Positions 28,328-38,152 of a stretch of DNA of 64,000 nucleotides are shown one piece after another. Numbering within the stretch: the stretch's first letter is position 1; each line of letters starts with the position of its first letter. The stretch is from Lysobacter sp. TY2-98 (lineage in GTDB: Bacteria > Pseudomonadota > Gammaproteobacteria > Xanthomonadales > Xanthomonadaceae). Position numbers and translations under genes: made by a program. Location of the stretch: contig NZ_CP031413.1 in assembly GCF_003367355.1 (NCBI RefSeq), positions 3,056,001-3,120,000 on the forward strand. The letters run 5' to 3'. Under the pieces are notes generated by a model, which was not told the origin of the DNA, did not search any database, and saw only the letters and a program-made list of their open reading frames with translations.

Positions 28328-29499
28328 GCCGACTGCATCTTCTTTCGCGAGGCGCCGCACTGGCGCTCGCCATCACGACGCTGCTCGTCGCCGCGGGCTG
28401 CAGCAGCCAAGCCGAGCCCGGCGCCGCCGCAATGCCACCCCCGCCCGAAGTCAGCGTGGCGCAGGTGCTGTCCAAACCCGTCGGGCAGTGGGACGACTTC
28501 ACCGGCCGCGTGTCGGCCGTCGACACCGTCGAACTGCGACCGCGCGTGAGTGGTTACATCGATCGCGTCGCGTTCGCCGAAGGGCAGGAAGTCCATAAGG
28601 GCGACCTGCTGTTCGTGATCGATCCGCGTCGTTTCCAGGCGAACCTCGACCGCGCCCTCGCCGAACTTGAACGCGCGAGGAGCGAAGCCCGCCTCGCACA
28701 GGCACAGGACCGCCGCGCCGCCACGCTGGTCGAAGCGCAGGCGATTTCGCGCGAGGAGTTCGAAAGCCGCCGTGCCGCGAGTGCGCAGGGTTCGGCCGCG
28801 GTGCGCGCCGCCGAAGCCGTGGTGGAAGCGGCACGACTCGAACTGCAGTACACGCAGGTTCGTGCGCCGGTGTCGGGCCGCGTCGGACGCGCGCTCGTCA
28901 CTCGCGGCAATCTCGCACAGGCCGATTCGACGTTGCTGACGACGGTCGTCTCCGTCGACCCGATGTACGTCTACTTCGATGCCGACGAGCAGGCGTTCCT
29001 GCGCTACAAGCGCCTCGAGCGCGAGGGGCAGGGCGGTGCGCAGAACACCGTGCGCGTCGCGCTCGCCGACGAAACGGGCTATCCGCACGAAGCCAAGCTC
29101 GACTTCGTCGACAACCAGGTCGACCCGCAGACCGGTTCGATCCGCGCGCGCGCCGTCGTCGAGAATCCCGATCGTCGATTTACGCCCGGCATGTTCGCTC
29201 GCGTGCAGCTGCAGGGCGGCGCGACGCAGAACGCGATGCTCGTCGACGACAAGGCGGTATTGACCGACCAGGACCGCAAGTACGTCTACGTGCTCGGCCC
29301 GCACAACGCTGCGACGCGCAAGGACATCACGGTCGGTCGTGTCGTCGACGGCCTTCGCGTGGTGACCGCGGGCTTGAAACCCGATGACCGCGTGATCGTG
29401 CACGGCGTGCAGAAGGTGTTCTTCCCCGGCATGCCGGTGGTGCCCAAGCCCATCGCGATGGGTGCACCGCCGCCGTCGCCGGCGCTCGCCGCCCGCTGA
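28324..29499 (+). CDS. RND efflux periplasmic adaptor (MexE-like membrane fusion lipoprotein)
   Basis: A 391-residue membrane fusion protein. A lipoprotein signal peptide (LALAITTLLVAAGC) anchors it to the inner membrane. The lipoyl half-motifs are VELRPRVSGYIDRVAFAEGQEV and LQYTQVRAPVSGRVGRALV, with a coiled-coil hairpin between them (about residues 110-175). Beta-barrel and membrane-proximal parts follow. It links the inner-membrane pump to the outer-membrane channel encoded downstream. The ATG overlaps the upstream stop. Confidence 0.94.
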   Translation: MSRLHLLSRGAALALAITTLLVAAGCSSQAEPGAAAMPPPPEVSVAQVLSKPVGQWDDFTGRVSAVDTVELRPRVSGYIDRVAFAEGQEVHKGDLLFVIDPRRFQANLDRALAELERARSEARLAQAQDRRAATLVEAQAISREEFESRRAASAQGSAAVRAAEAVVEAARLELQYTQVRAPVSGRVGRALVTRGNLAQADSTLLTTVVSVDPMYVYFDADEQAFLRYKRLEREGQGGAQNTVRVALADETGYPHEAKLDFVDNQVDPQTGSIRARAVVENPDRRFTPGMFARVQLQGGATQNAMLVDDKAVLTDQDRKYVYVLGPHNAATRKDITVGRVVDGLRVVTAGLKPDDRVIVHGVQKVFFPGMPVVPKPIAMGAPPPSPALAAR

Positions 29500-29589
29500 C
29501 GTTTTTGCTCCGTCGTTCCACCCGCCGCTTGCGCGAAACCGCGCAGGCGCGGGGCCCCTCGGCCCGGATTTCCGCCAAGGAACCCACGC

Positions 29590-32500
29590 ATGGACTTCTC
29601 ACGCTTCTTCATCGACCGCCCGATCTTCGCCGCGGTGCTGTCGATCATCATCTTCGCCGCGGGCCTGATCGCGATCCCGCTGCTGCCCATCGGCGAATAC
29701 CCCGAGGTGGTGCCGCCGTCGGTGGTCGTGCGCACGGTGTATCCGGGCGCGAACCCCAAAGTCATCGCCGAAACCGTCGCGACACCGCTCGAAGAGGCGA
29801 TCAACGGCGTCGAGGACATGATGTACGTCAAGTCCGTCGCCGGTTCCGACGGCGTGCTGCAGATGACGGTGACGTTCCGCCCGGGCACCGATCCGGACGA
29901 CGCAGCGGTCAAAGTGCAGAACCGCGTGAGCCAGGCGCTCGCGCGTCTGCCCGAAGATGTGCGCCGCCAGGGCGTGACGACGCAGAAGCAGTCGCCGACG
30001 TTCCTGATGGTGGTGCATCTCGTCTCGCCGGACGGCAAGTACGACTCGCTCTACCTGCGCAACTACGCGCGCCTGCACGTCAAGGACGAGCTGGCGAAGG
30101 TGCGCGGCGTCGGCGATGCGCAGATCTTCGGCGGCGGCGACTACGCGATGCGCGTGTGGCTCGATCCGGACAAGCTCGCGTCACGCGGGCTCACGGCCGG
30201 TGACGCAGTGCGTGCGATGCGCGAGCAGAACGTGCAGGTGTCCGCCGGCCAGATCGGCGCCGAGCCGATGCCGAACAGTGATTTCCTGACGCTGATCAAT
30301 GCGCGCGGTCGCCTCTCCACCGCGGAGGAATTCGGCGACATCGTGCTCAAGAACGGCGAGGACGGTGAGCTCGTGCGCCTGGCCGACGTCGCACGCATCG
30401 AACTCGGTGCGGGCGACTACACGCTGCGCTCGCAGCTCGACGGCAAGAACGCGGTCGCCATCGGTATCTTCCAGGCACCGGGCGCGAATGCGCTCGACAT
30501 CCGCGATCAGGTGATCGCGAAGATGGACGGGCTCGCGAAGACGTTCCCCGCCGGCATCGAGTACCGCTCGGTCTACGACACGACGGTCTTCGTGCGCGAT
30601 TCGATCAAGGCAGTGGTGTCGACGCTGCTCGAAGCCGTCGCGCTCGTCGTGCTCGTCGTCATCCTGTTCCTTCAGACCTGGCGCGCCTCGATCATTCCGC
30701 TAATCGCGGTGCCGGTGTCGGTGGTCGGCACGTTCGCCGCGCTGCACCTGCTCGGCTTTTCGATCAACACGCTGACGTTGTTCGGCCTGGTGCTCGCAAT
30801 CGGCATCGTGGTGGACGACGCGATCGTGGTGGTCGAGAACGTCGAACGCAACATCGAGGAAGGCCTGAGCCCGCTGGCGGCGGCGCATCAGGCGATGAAG
30901 GAAGTCTCCGGCCCGATCATCGCGATCGCGCTGGTGCTGTGCGCGGTGTTCGTGCCGATGGCGTTCCTGTCGGGCGTCACCGGTCAGTTCTACAAGCAGT
31001 TCGCGGTGACGATCGCCATCTCGACGGTGATCTCGGCAGTCAACTCGCTGACGCTGTCGCCGGCGCTCGCTGCGCGCCTGCTCAAGCCGCATGGCGCAGC
31101 GAAGGATGCCCCGACGCGCCTGATCGACCGTCTGTTCGGCTGGTTGTTCCGTCCTTTCAACCGCTTCTTCAACACCAGCTCGTCGCGCTACCAGGGCGCG
31201 GTGTCGAAGGCGCTCGGCCGTCGCGGCGCGGTGTTCGTGGTGTACGCGGTGCTGCTGGTCGCGACCGGCCTGATGTTCAAGACCGTGCCGCCGGGCTTCA
31301 TCCCGACACAGGACAAGGGCTACCTGATCGCGGGCGTGAAACTGCCGGAAGGCGCGTCGATCGAGCGTACTGACGCGCTGCTGCGCAAGGTGACGGATAT
31401 CGCCTCGCACGTCGAGGGCGTCGAACACACGATCAGCTTCCCGGGTCTCAACGCACTGCAGTTCACGAACACGCCGAACACGGGCGTGGCGTTCCTGTCG
31501 CTGGAGCCGTTCGGCAAGCGCCATCGCTCGGCGGCCGACATCAACGCGGAGATCAACCAGAAGATCGCCGGCCTGCAGGAGGGCTTCACCTTCTCGATGA
31601 TGCCGCCGCCGATCCTCGGTCTCGGTAACGGCAACGGCTACCAGCTGTTCGTCGAGGATCGCTCGGGCGCCGGCTACGGCGCGCTGCAGAACGCGGTGCA
31701 GTCGCTGCAGGGCGCGGTGTCGCAGACGAAGGGCATGAGCTTCCCGATCACGAGCTACCAGGCGAACGTGCCGCAGCTCGATGCCGACGTCGATCGCGTC
31801 AAGGCGAAGGCGCAGGGCGTGCCGCTGACGGAGCTGTTCGAAACGTTGCAGACCTACCTCGGCAGCGCCTACGTCAACGACTTCAACCAGTTCGGCCGCA
31901 CCTGGCAGGTGATCGCGCAGGCCGACGCGCCGTTCCGCGACAGCGTCGAGGACATCGCCAACCTGCGCACGCGCAACATCCGCGGCGAGATGGTGCCCGT
32001 TGGCTCGATGGTGACCGTGCACCAGACGTACGGCCCGGACCCGGTGCTGCGCTACAACGGTTACCCGGCCGCCGACCTCGCCGGTGAAGCCGATCCGCGC
32101 GTGCTGTCGTCGGCACAGGCGATGGACACGATGGCCGCGCTCGCCGGCAAGGTGCTGCCGCACGGCATGGACATCGAGTGGACCGACCTGAGCTATCAGC
32201 AGGCGAGCCAGGGCAACGCCGCGCTCGTCGTGTTCCCGCTCGCCGTGCTGCTCGCGTTCCTCGTGCTCGCCGCGCTCTACGAGAGCTGGACGCTCCCGCT
32301 CGCGGTGATCCTGATCGTGCCGATGACGCTGCTGTCCGCGCTGGTCGGCGTCTGGCTTACGCACGGCGACAACAACGTGTTCGTGCAGGTCGGCCTCGTC
32401 GTGCTGATGGGCCTCGCGTGCAAGAACGCGATCCTGATCGTCGAGTTCGCTCGTGAGCTCGAGCTGCAGGGCCGCGGCATCGTGCAGGCCGCGCTTGAAG

Positions 32501-32757
32501 CCTGCCGCCTGCGCCTGCGCCCGATCGTCATGACGTCGATCGCCTTCATCGCCGGCACCGTGCCGCTCGTGCTCTCGCACGGCGCGGGCGCCGAGGTGCG
32601 CGGCGCGACGGGCATCACCGTCTTCGCCGGAATGCTCGGCGTCACCCTGTTCGGCCTGTTCCTCACCCCCGTGTTCTACGTCGCCCTGCGCAAGCTCGTG
32701 ACGCGCGATGCCGCGCCCGCTGCCGAAGCGATCGACGCAGAACCTCTTCCCGCCTGA
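29590..32757 (+). CDS. RND multidrug efflux permease (HAE1 family, MexF-like)
   Basis: A 1055-residue inner-membrane proton-drug antiporter. The N-terminus MDFSRFFIDRPIFAAVLSII is the HAE1 signature, and the helix with the proton-relay acidic pair reads GLVLAIGIVVDDAIVVVENVERN. Twelve membrane helices in two halves and two large periplasmic loops are evident. Similarity is strongest to the MexF/OqxB branch, whose substrates are quinolones, chloramphenicol and similar drugs. Substrates of this one are inferred, not shown. Length is normal. Confidence 0.95.
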   Translation: MDFSRFFIDRPIFAAVLSIIIFAAGLIAIPLLPIGEYPEVVPPSVVVRTVYPGANPKVIAETVATPLEEAINGVEDMMYVKSVAGSDGVLQMTVTFRPGTDPDDAAVKVQNRVSQALARLPEDVRRQGVTTQKQSPTFLMVVHLVSPDGKYDSLYLRNYARLHVKDELAKVRGVGDAQIFGGGDYAMRVWLDPDKLASRGLTAGDAVRAMREQNVQVSAGQIGAEPMPNSDFLTLINARGRLSTAEEFGDIVLKNGEDGELVRLADVARIELGAGDYTLRSQLDGKNAVAIGIFQAPGANALDIRDQVIAKMDGLAKTFPAGIEYRSVYDTTVFVRDSIKAVVSTLLEAVALVVLVVILFLQTWRASIIPLIAVPVSVVGTFAALHLLGFSINTLTLFGLVLAIGIVVDDAIVVVENVERNIEEGLSPLAAAHQAMKEVSGPIIAIALVLCAVFVPMAFLSGVTGQFYKQFAVTIAISTVISAVNSLTLSPALAARLLKPHGAAKDAPTRLIDRLFGWLFRPFNRFFNTSSSRYQGAVSKALGRRGAVFVVYAVLLVATGLMFKTVPPGFIPTQDKGYLIAGVKLPEGASIERTDALLRKVTDIASHVEGVEHTISFPGLNALQFTNTPNTGVAFLSLEPFGKRHRSAADINAEINQKIAGLQEGFTFSMMPPPILGLGNGNGYQLFVEDRSGAGYGALQNAVQSLQGAVSQTKGMSFPITSYQANVPQLDADVDRVKAKAQGVPLTELFETLQTYLGSAYVNDFNQFGRTWQVIAQADAPFRDSVEDIANLRTRNIRGEMVPVGSMVTVHQTYGPDPVLRYNGYPAADLAGEADPRVLSSAQAMDTMAALAGKVLPHGMDIEWTDLSYQQASQGNAALVVFPLAVLLAFLVLAALYESWTLPLAVILIVPMTLLSALVGVWLTHGDNNVFVQVGLVVLMGLACKNAILIVEFARELELQGRGIVQAALEACRLRLRPIVMTSIAFIAGTVPLVLSHGAGAEVRGATGITVFAGMLGVTLFGLFLTPVFYVALRKLVTRDAAPAAEAIDAEPLPA

Positions 32758-32772
32758 CCCCGGAGAATCGAC

Positions 32773-33507
32773 ATGACCGCTTCCAACACCCGCATCGCCC
32801 TCGTCACCGGCGCCACCCGCGGCCTCGGCCTCGAAACCGTCCGCCAGCTCGCGAGCGAAGGGCTGCACGTCCTGCTCGCCGGTCGCGATCACACGCGCGC
32901 CGTCGCCGCCGCGCTGCCGTTCAAGGCCGACGGCTTGTCCGTCGACGCCATCGAACTCGACGTCACCAACGCCGACAGCATCCGCAAGGCGGCGCAGGAG
33001 GTCGCCGACAAGTACGGCCATCTCGACGTGCTGGTGAACAACGCCGGCGTGTTCATCGACGACTTCAGCCTGCCGCCGTCGCAGCAGTCGCTGCGCACGT
33101 GGCGTGAGACGTTCGACACCAACCTGTTCGGCGTCATCGCGACGACGCAGGCGTTCCTTCCGCTGCTACGCGCCGCGCCGGCCGCGCGCATCGTCAACGT
33201 GTCGAGCCTGCTCGGCTCGCTGACGTCGCATACCGATCCGGCGTCGCCGATCTTCGACTTCAAGATGCCGGCGTACGACGCCTCCAAGAGCGCGCTCAAC
33301 GCATGGACCGTGCACCTCGCCCACGAGCTACGCGACACGAAGATCAAGGTCAACGCGGTGCACCCGGGCTCGGTCAAGACCGACATGAACGCACAGGGCG
33401 AGCTCGACGTGCAGACCGGCGCGCGTACGAGCGTGGAGATGGCGCTGCTCGGCGCGGACGGCCCGAACGGTGGCTTCCATCATCTTGGCGAGGTGCTGCC
33501 GTGGTGA
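32773..33507 (+). CDS. Short-chain dehydrogenase/reductase in the efflux operon
   Basis: A 244-residue classical SDR. Cofactor motif IALVTGATRGLGLETVRQLA, structural motif LVNNAGV, catalytic Ser in VNVSSLLG and the Tyr-x3-Lys pair in YDASKSALNAW are all intact, as is the NAVHPGSVKTDM segment. It resembles carbonyl reductases or plant-type menthone/salutaridine reductases. Its place between the pump and its channel gene suggests it acts on an electrophile or carbonyl that induces or is exported by the pump. Confidence 0.92.
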   Translation: MTASNTRIALVTGATRGLGLETVRQLASEGLHVLLAGRDHTRAVAAALPFKADGLSVDAIELDVTNADSIRKAAQEVADKYGHLDVLVNNAGVFIDDFSLPPSQQSLRTWRETFDTNLFGVIATTQAFLPLLRAAPAARIVNVSSLLGSLTSHTDPASPIFDFKMPAYDASKSALNAWTVHLAHELRDTKIKVNAVHPGSVKTDMNAQGELDVQTGARTSVEMALLGADGPNGGFHHLGEVLPW

Positions 33508-34946
33508 TCAAACCCCTCGTCCTTGCGACGGCGATGGTGCTGCTGAGCGCATGCGCGGTCGGGCCGGACTTCGTCAGGCCGGATACACCGGCGCCGGCGC
33601 AGTTCGTGCGCGGCGACGCTCTCGATGCCGGCGCGCAGCCGGCATCGCCCGGCGACATGCGCGAGTTCTGGCGCCAAGTCGGCGATCCCGTGCTCGACAC
33701 GCTCGTCGACGATGCGCTGGCCGCCAACAACGACCTGCGCGTTGCACTCGCCCACTACGACCGCGCGAACGCGTTGCTGCGCAATGCACGCTTCGACCAG
33801 CTGCCGACCATCACGGTGCAGGGTGACGCGCGCGAAACGCGCCTGCCCGCCGACGAAGCTGCGAATGGCGACCGCACCCGGAAGTCGTTCCAGGCGGGTG
33901 CGGTGGCGAGCTGGGAGCTCGACCTGTTCGGTCGCGTGCGTCGTGACGTCGAGGCCCAGCGCTCGGAAGCCTGGGCCGCGGCGGCCGACCACGATGCGCT
34001 GCAGGTGAGCGTCGTCGCCGAAGTCGTGCGCACCTATGTCGAGCTGCGCGGCCTGCAGGCGCGGCTCGCGGTCGCACATGCGAACGCCGACAACCAGGCC
34101 GACACGCTCCGCATCGTCGAAGTGCGGGCGAAGGCCGGTCGCGATACGGACTTCGATCTCGAGCGCGCGCGTGCGTTGCTCGACTCCACCGAGGCCCGAA
34201 TCCCGGCGCTCGAAGCGGCAGAGGGCGTGGCGATGCATCGTCTGGCGGTGCTGACCGGACGAACGCCGGATGCGTTGATCGCGACACTGTCGGCGCCATC
34301 GTCGATTCCCGCGATTCGTGCACAGCTCGATGGCGAGACGCCGGCGTCGGTGCTGCGCCGCCGGCCGGATGTCACCGCTGCGGAGTACCGCTTGCACGCA
34401 GCGACTGCCCGCATCGGCGTCGCAACGGCCGATCTGTTCCCGCGGCTGACGCTCGGCGCCCTGCTGGGTTCACGCTCGGGCGAGGCGAACAGCCTGTTTA
34501 CGGCCGGGCAGGGCGCGGGTCTGGCGGCGCTCGGCATCGATTGGTCGTTCCTCGATGTTGGACGCGTGCGTGCGCGCATCCGGGCCGCGGGTGCCGATGC
34601 CGATGCGGCACTCGCGCAGTACCAGCAGACCGTGTTGCTGGCGCTTGAAGAGACCGAAGACGCGTTGCTGCGACACGGCCGCGCGGCGGTGGAAACGGAT
34701 CGACTTGCCGACGCTGCGCGGGCGAGCACGCGCGCTGCCGAACTCGCGCGACTTCGCTACCAAGCCGGTGCGTCCAATCTGCTCGAGGTGCTCGACGCCG
34801 ATCGCGTGCGCCTGCAGGCCGAGGATGCGCTCGCCGATGCGGAAGGCCGGCGTGGCGAAACCGGTGTGGCGGTATTCCGCGCGCTGGCGGCGGGATGGCC
34901 CGAGCACCAGGTGTTGCGCGTCGGGCTGCAGAAGGGAGCGCCCTGA
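33504..34946 (+). CDS. RND efflux outer-membrane lipoprotein (NodT/OprN-like)
   Basis: A 480-residue outer membrane factor. The lipoprotein signal peptide ends in LLSACAVGPDFVRP, the standard lipobox and start of the NodT family. Two repeated OEP domains contain long helices (WELDLFGRVRRDVEAQRSEA in the first half, FSWSFLDVGRVRAR-like sequence and RYQAGASNLLEVLDADR in the second). It forms the TolC-like channel for the pump. The start is GTG: 33504 overlaps the SDR stop (GTGA), and GTG at 33501 is equally possible, seven bases after a GAGG. Confidence 0.93.
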   Translation: MIKPLVLATAMVLLSACAVGPDFVRPDTPAPAQFVRGDALDAGAQPASPGDMREFWRQVGDPVLDTLVDDALAANNDLRVALAHYDRANALLRNARFDQLPTITVQGDARETRLPADEAANGDRTRKSFQAGAVASWELDLFGRVRRDVEAQRSEAWAAAADHDALQVSVVAEVVRTYVELRGLQARLAVAHANADNQADTLRIVEVRAKAGRDTDFDLERARALLDSTEARIPALEAAEGVAMHRLAVLTGRTPDALIATLSAPSSIPAIRAQLDGETPASVLRRRPDVTAAEYRLHAATARIGVATADLFPRLTLGALLGSRSGEANSLFTAGQGAGLAALGIDWSFLDVGRVRARIRAAGADADAALAQYQQTVLLALEETEDALLRHGRAAVETDRLADAARASTRAAELARLRYQAGASNLLEVLDADRVRLQAEDALADAEGRRGETGVAVFRALAAGWPEHQVLRVGLQKGAP

Positions 34947-34952
34947 CCAGCG

Positions 34953-34978
34953 GGCCGGCGCCTGCGGGTTCGCCGGCC
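34953..34978 (+). terminator. Hairpin after the efflux operon
   Basis: An 8-bp stem (GGCCGGCG / CGCCGGCC) with a 10-nt loop begins six bases after the last operon stop. There is no T-tract, so it could be a Rho-assisted terminator or a REP-like element rather than a classic intrinsic terminator. Confidence 0.45.
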
Positions 34979-35467
34979 TACGCCTCGGCTTGGACGCGGT
35001 CCGATCTTCTTCCGGGTTCGATGTCGCCGGTGTCCCCTGACCGGCGCTGATTTCGGCACGGGCCGTCGATTCGCCCGTCAGAAGCCCGCGTGACGCCTCA
35101 AGGCGGCAGAGCGCACTTTTCTTCCGCCGTCCTGCTGCGTGTCGTCGAGGATCGCACCGCCCCAAGCCTGCGTCGGACAGCCGCATCCGCACGATGACGA
35201 TCGCCGCGGGAATGCGGTCGCGGTGGCGAACGAATTCGCGCGGCAGTACTTGCGCGCCTGGCCCGTGCTGAAGGCAGTCCTTTCGGACGCACGGCCCGGA
35301 CGGCATGGATCAAGACCGCACGAGCGCCCGATGAGGTGCCGCCGATCGCGTCACGATGATGCACTCGCGCGTCGCCTCGACGCTGCCCGTTTCGACGACA
35401 CGTGCGAGAAACCGGACGCGCTCATCGGTGCCGTCTTCACTCGCCTGCGCGCCCGTCGCGTCGTCTA
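34979..35467 (+). other. Long intergenic region before the UvrA paralogue
   Basis: Nearly 490 bp without a gene I can support. One plus-strand open frame (35139-35468) ends in a TAATG overlap with the UvrA paralogue and has a plausible C-terminal half (RHDDALARRLDAARFDDT). Its first half is His/Arg/Pro-rich and looks non-coding. No ribosome binding site is visible for it. It may be a decayed gene or simply promoter DNA. Confidence 0.3.
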
Positions 35468-38143
35468 ATGCGGCAGGTTCACGACGGACAGCGCATGGAC
35501 GGTTCGCGAAAGGACAGCGGCAACCGCGATCTCGGCAGCGGCGGTTTCGTCCGCGTGCGCGGCGCGCGCGAGCACAACCTCAAGGATGTCGATGTCGACG
35601 TGCCACGCGATGCACTCGTCGTGTTTGCCGGCGTGTCCGGCTCCGGCAAGTCGTCGCTGGCGTTCGGCACACTGTATGCGGAAGCGCAACGGCGCTATTT
35701 CGAATCGGTGGCGCCGTACGCGCGCCGGTTGATCGACCAGGTCGGCGTGCCCGACGTCGACGCCATCGACGGCCTGCCGCCGGCGGTCGCATTGCAGCAG
35801 CAGCGCGGCGTCGCCAGCGCGCGTTCGACCGTGGGCAGCGTGACCACGCTCTCGAGCTTGGTACGGATGATGTATTCGCGCGCCGGCACCTATCCGCGCG
35901 GGCAGCCCATGCTCTATGCGGAGGACTTTTCGCCGAACACGCCGCAGGGCGCGTGCCCGCATTGCCACGGACTGGGCTACGTCTACGACGTGACCGAAAC
36001 CGCGATGGTGCCGGACCCGACGCTCTCCATCCGCGACCGCGCGATCGCGTCGTGGCCGCCGGCATGGCACGGCCAGAACCTGCGCGACATCCTGGTCACG
36101 CTCGGCTACGACGTCGACCGGCCATGGAAGGATCTGCCCAAGAAGGATCGCGACTGGATCCTGTTCACCGAGGAGACGCCGACCGTACCGGTCTATGCCG
36201 GCTTCAGCCCCGCGGAAACGCGTGCGGCATTGAAGAAGAAACTCGAACCGGCGTACATGGGCACGTTCACCGGCGCGCGCCGCTACGTACTGCACACGTT
36301 CACGACCACGCAGAGCGCGTTGATGAAGCGGCGTGTCGCCCGCTTCCTCCAGGGCACGCTGTGCCCGGTCTGCAAAGGCAAGCGCCTGAAGCGCGAAGCG
36401 CTGTCGGTGACGTTCGCCGGGTTCGACATCGGCGAGCTGTCGCAACTGTCGTTCGACCGCCTGGCCGAGGTGCTCCGTCCGGTCGCAGAGGGTGGGGCGC
36501 CGCCAGCCGCCGCCGGCGATGCCGACGCCCGCGGCGCGGCCGCCACGAAGCGCGACCGCGCGAAGCGCGCGGCTGCGGGCGCATCCGCGCACAACGCGGC
36601 CCCGGATGTACACCGCACGCCCGCGATGTCGGAAGAAAAACGCCTCGCCGCGCAACGCATCGCGTCCGATCTCGTCGCCCGCATCGGCACGCTGCAGAAC
36701 CTCGGCCTCGATTATCTGGCGATGGATCGCGCCACGCCCACGCTGTCGCCCGGCGAGCTGCAGCGCCTGCGCCTCGCGACGCAGATCCGCTCCAACCTGT
36801 TCGGCGTCGTCTATGTGCTGGACGAGCCGACCGCCGGCCTGCATCCGGCCGACAGCGAAGCGCTGTTCGACGCCCTCATGCATCTGCGCGACGTCGGCAA
36901 TTCGCTGTTCGTGGTCGAGCACGACCTGGAAATGATGCGGCGCGCCGACTGGCTCGTGGACGTTGGCCCCGGCGCCGGCGAGCGCGGTGGCGAGGTGCTC
37001 TACAGCGGGCCGCCGGACGCGCTGCGCGAGGTCGCGTCGTCGCAGACTGCGCGCTATCTGTTCGACGACACGCCCGCACCGCAGATGCGGACACCGCGCG
37101 AGCCGACGGGCTGGCTGGAACTGAAGGACGTGCACCGCAACAACCTGCACGGCATCGGTGCACGCATTCCACTCGGTGTGCTCACCGCGGTCACCGGCGT
37201 GTCGGGATCGGGCAAGTCCAGCCTGATCAGCCAGGCCTTGGTGGAACTGGTTTCCGGCCACTTGGGTCACGAGCCCGAAGACGACGAACCCGATCCCGAG
37301 GCCGGTCCCAGCGTCGTGCAACGCACGCACGGGCACCTTGCGGGCGACGTCGACGCCGTGCGGCGCCTGGTGCGCGTCGACCAGAAGCCGATCGGGCGCA
37401 CGCCGCGATCGAACCTCGCCACCTACACCGGCCTGTTCGATCACGTGCGCAAGCTGTTCGCCGCGACGCCGGACGCGCGACGTCGTCGCTACGACGTCGG
37501 GCGCTTTTCGTTCAACGTCGCGAAAGGCCGCTGCGAAACCTGCGAAGGCGAAGGCTTCGTCAGTGTCGAACTTCTGTTCATGCCCAGCGTCTATGCGCCG
37601 TGTCCGACCTGCCATGGCACGCGCTACAACGAGGCGACGCTGACGGTGAAGTGGAACGGCCGCAACATCGCGGAGGTGCTCGCCTTGAATGTCGACGAAG
37701 CCTGCACGTTCTTCGCGGACGAACCAGCAGTGCTGCGTCCGCTGGAAACGCTACGCGACATCGGCCTCGGCTACCTGCGCCTCGGGCAGCCGGCGACCGA
37801 GCTGTCGGGCGGCGAAGCGCAGCGCATCAAGCTGGCGACCGAACTGCAGCGCAGCCAGCGCGGCCGCGGGCTCTACGTGCTCGACGAACCGACCACCGGC
37901 CTGCACGCCGCGGATGTCGACCGCCTGATGGTGCATCTGCACAGCCTCGTCGACGCCGGCAACACCGTGGTGCTGGTCGAACACGAGATGCGAGTGGTCG
38001 CGCACAGTGACTGGGTCATCGATGTCGGGCCCGGCGCCGGGGAGAACGGCGGACGCATCGTGGCCTGCGGTGCACCGGACGTCGTCGCGACGTCGAAGGA
38101 CAGCCGCACCGCGCGCTATCTCGCGAAGGCGCTCGGCGGCTGA
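35468..38143 (+). CDS. UvrA paralogue (UvrA2-type excinuclease ATPase)
   Basis: An 891-residue UvrA-like double ABC ATPase. It has two Walker A motifs (GVSGSGKSS, twice), two ABC signatures (LSPGELQRL and LSGGEAQRI) and two Walker B motifs (VYVLDEPTAG and LYVLDEPTTG). Zinc-binding Cys sets are CPHCHGLGY, CPVCKGKRL, CETCEGEGF and CPTCHGTRY. It is shorter than housekeeping UvrA (about 940-990 residues), as expected for UvrA2, which lacks most of the UvrB-binding region and is linked to tolerance of DNA-damaging drugs. An Ala/Arg-rich insert (about residues 340-380) splits the first half. A second possible start is the ATG at 35495. Confidence 0.92.
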   Translation: MRQVHDGQRMDGSRKDSGNRDLGSGGFVRVRGAREHNLKDVDVDVPRDALVVFAGVSGSGKSSLAFGTLYAEAQRRYFESVAPYARRLIDQVGVPDVDAIDGLPPAVALQQQRGVASARSTVGSVTTLSSLVRMMYSRAGTYPRGQPMLYAEDFSPNTPQGACPHCHGLGYVYDVTETAMVPDPTLSIRDRAIASWPPAWHGQNLRDILVTLGYDVDRPWKDLPKKDRDWILFTEETPTVPVYAGFSPAETRAALKKKLEPAYMGTFTGARRYVLHTFTTTQSALMKRRVARFLQGTLCPVCKGKRLKREALSVTFAGFDIGELSQLSFDRLAEVLRPVAEGGAPPAAAGDADARGAAATKRDRAKRAAAGASAHNAAPDVHRTPAMSEEKRLAAQRIASDLVARIGTLQNLGLDYLAMDRATPTLSPGELQRLRLATQIRSNLFGVVYVLDEPTAGLHPADSEALFDALMHLRDVGNSLFVVEHDLEMMRRADWLVDVGPGAGERGGEVLYSGPPDALREVASSQTARYLFDDTPAPQMRTPREPTGWLELKDVHRNNLHGIGARIPLGVLTAVTGVSGSGKSSLISQALVELVSGHLGHEPEDDEPDPEAGPSVVQRTHGHLAGDVDAVRRLVRVDQKPIGRTPRSNLATYTGLFDHVRKLFAATPDARRRRYDVGRFSFNVAKGRCETCEGEGFVSVELLFMPSVYAPCPTCHGTRYNEATLTVKWNGRNIAEVLALNVDEACTFFADEPAVLRPLETLRDIGLGYLRLGQPATELSGGEAQRIKLATELQRSQRGRGLYVLDEPTTGLHAADVDRLMVHLHSLVDAGNTVVLVEHEMRVVAHSDWVIDVGPGAGENGGRIVACGAPDVVATSKDSRTARYLAKALGG

Positions 38144-38152
38144 GGCGTCGCC

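Noticed and set aside
30700..33021. Long open frame opposite the RND pump gene
   Set aside because: His/Arg/Asp-rich antisense frame without domains; it crosses the pump-SDR boundary.
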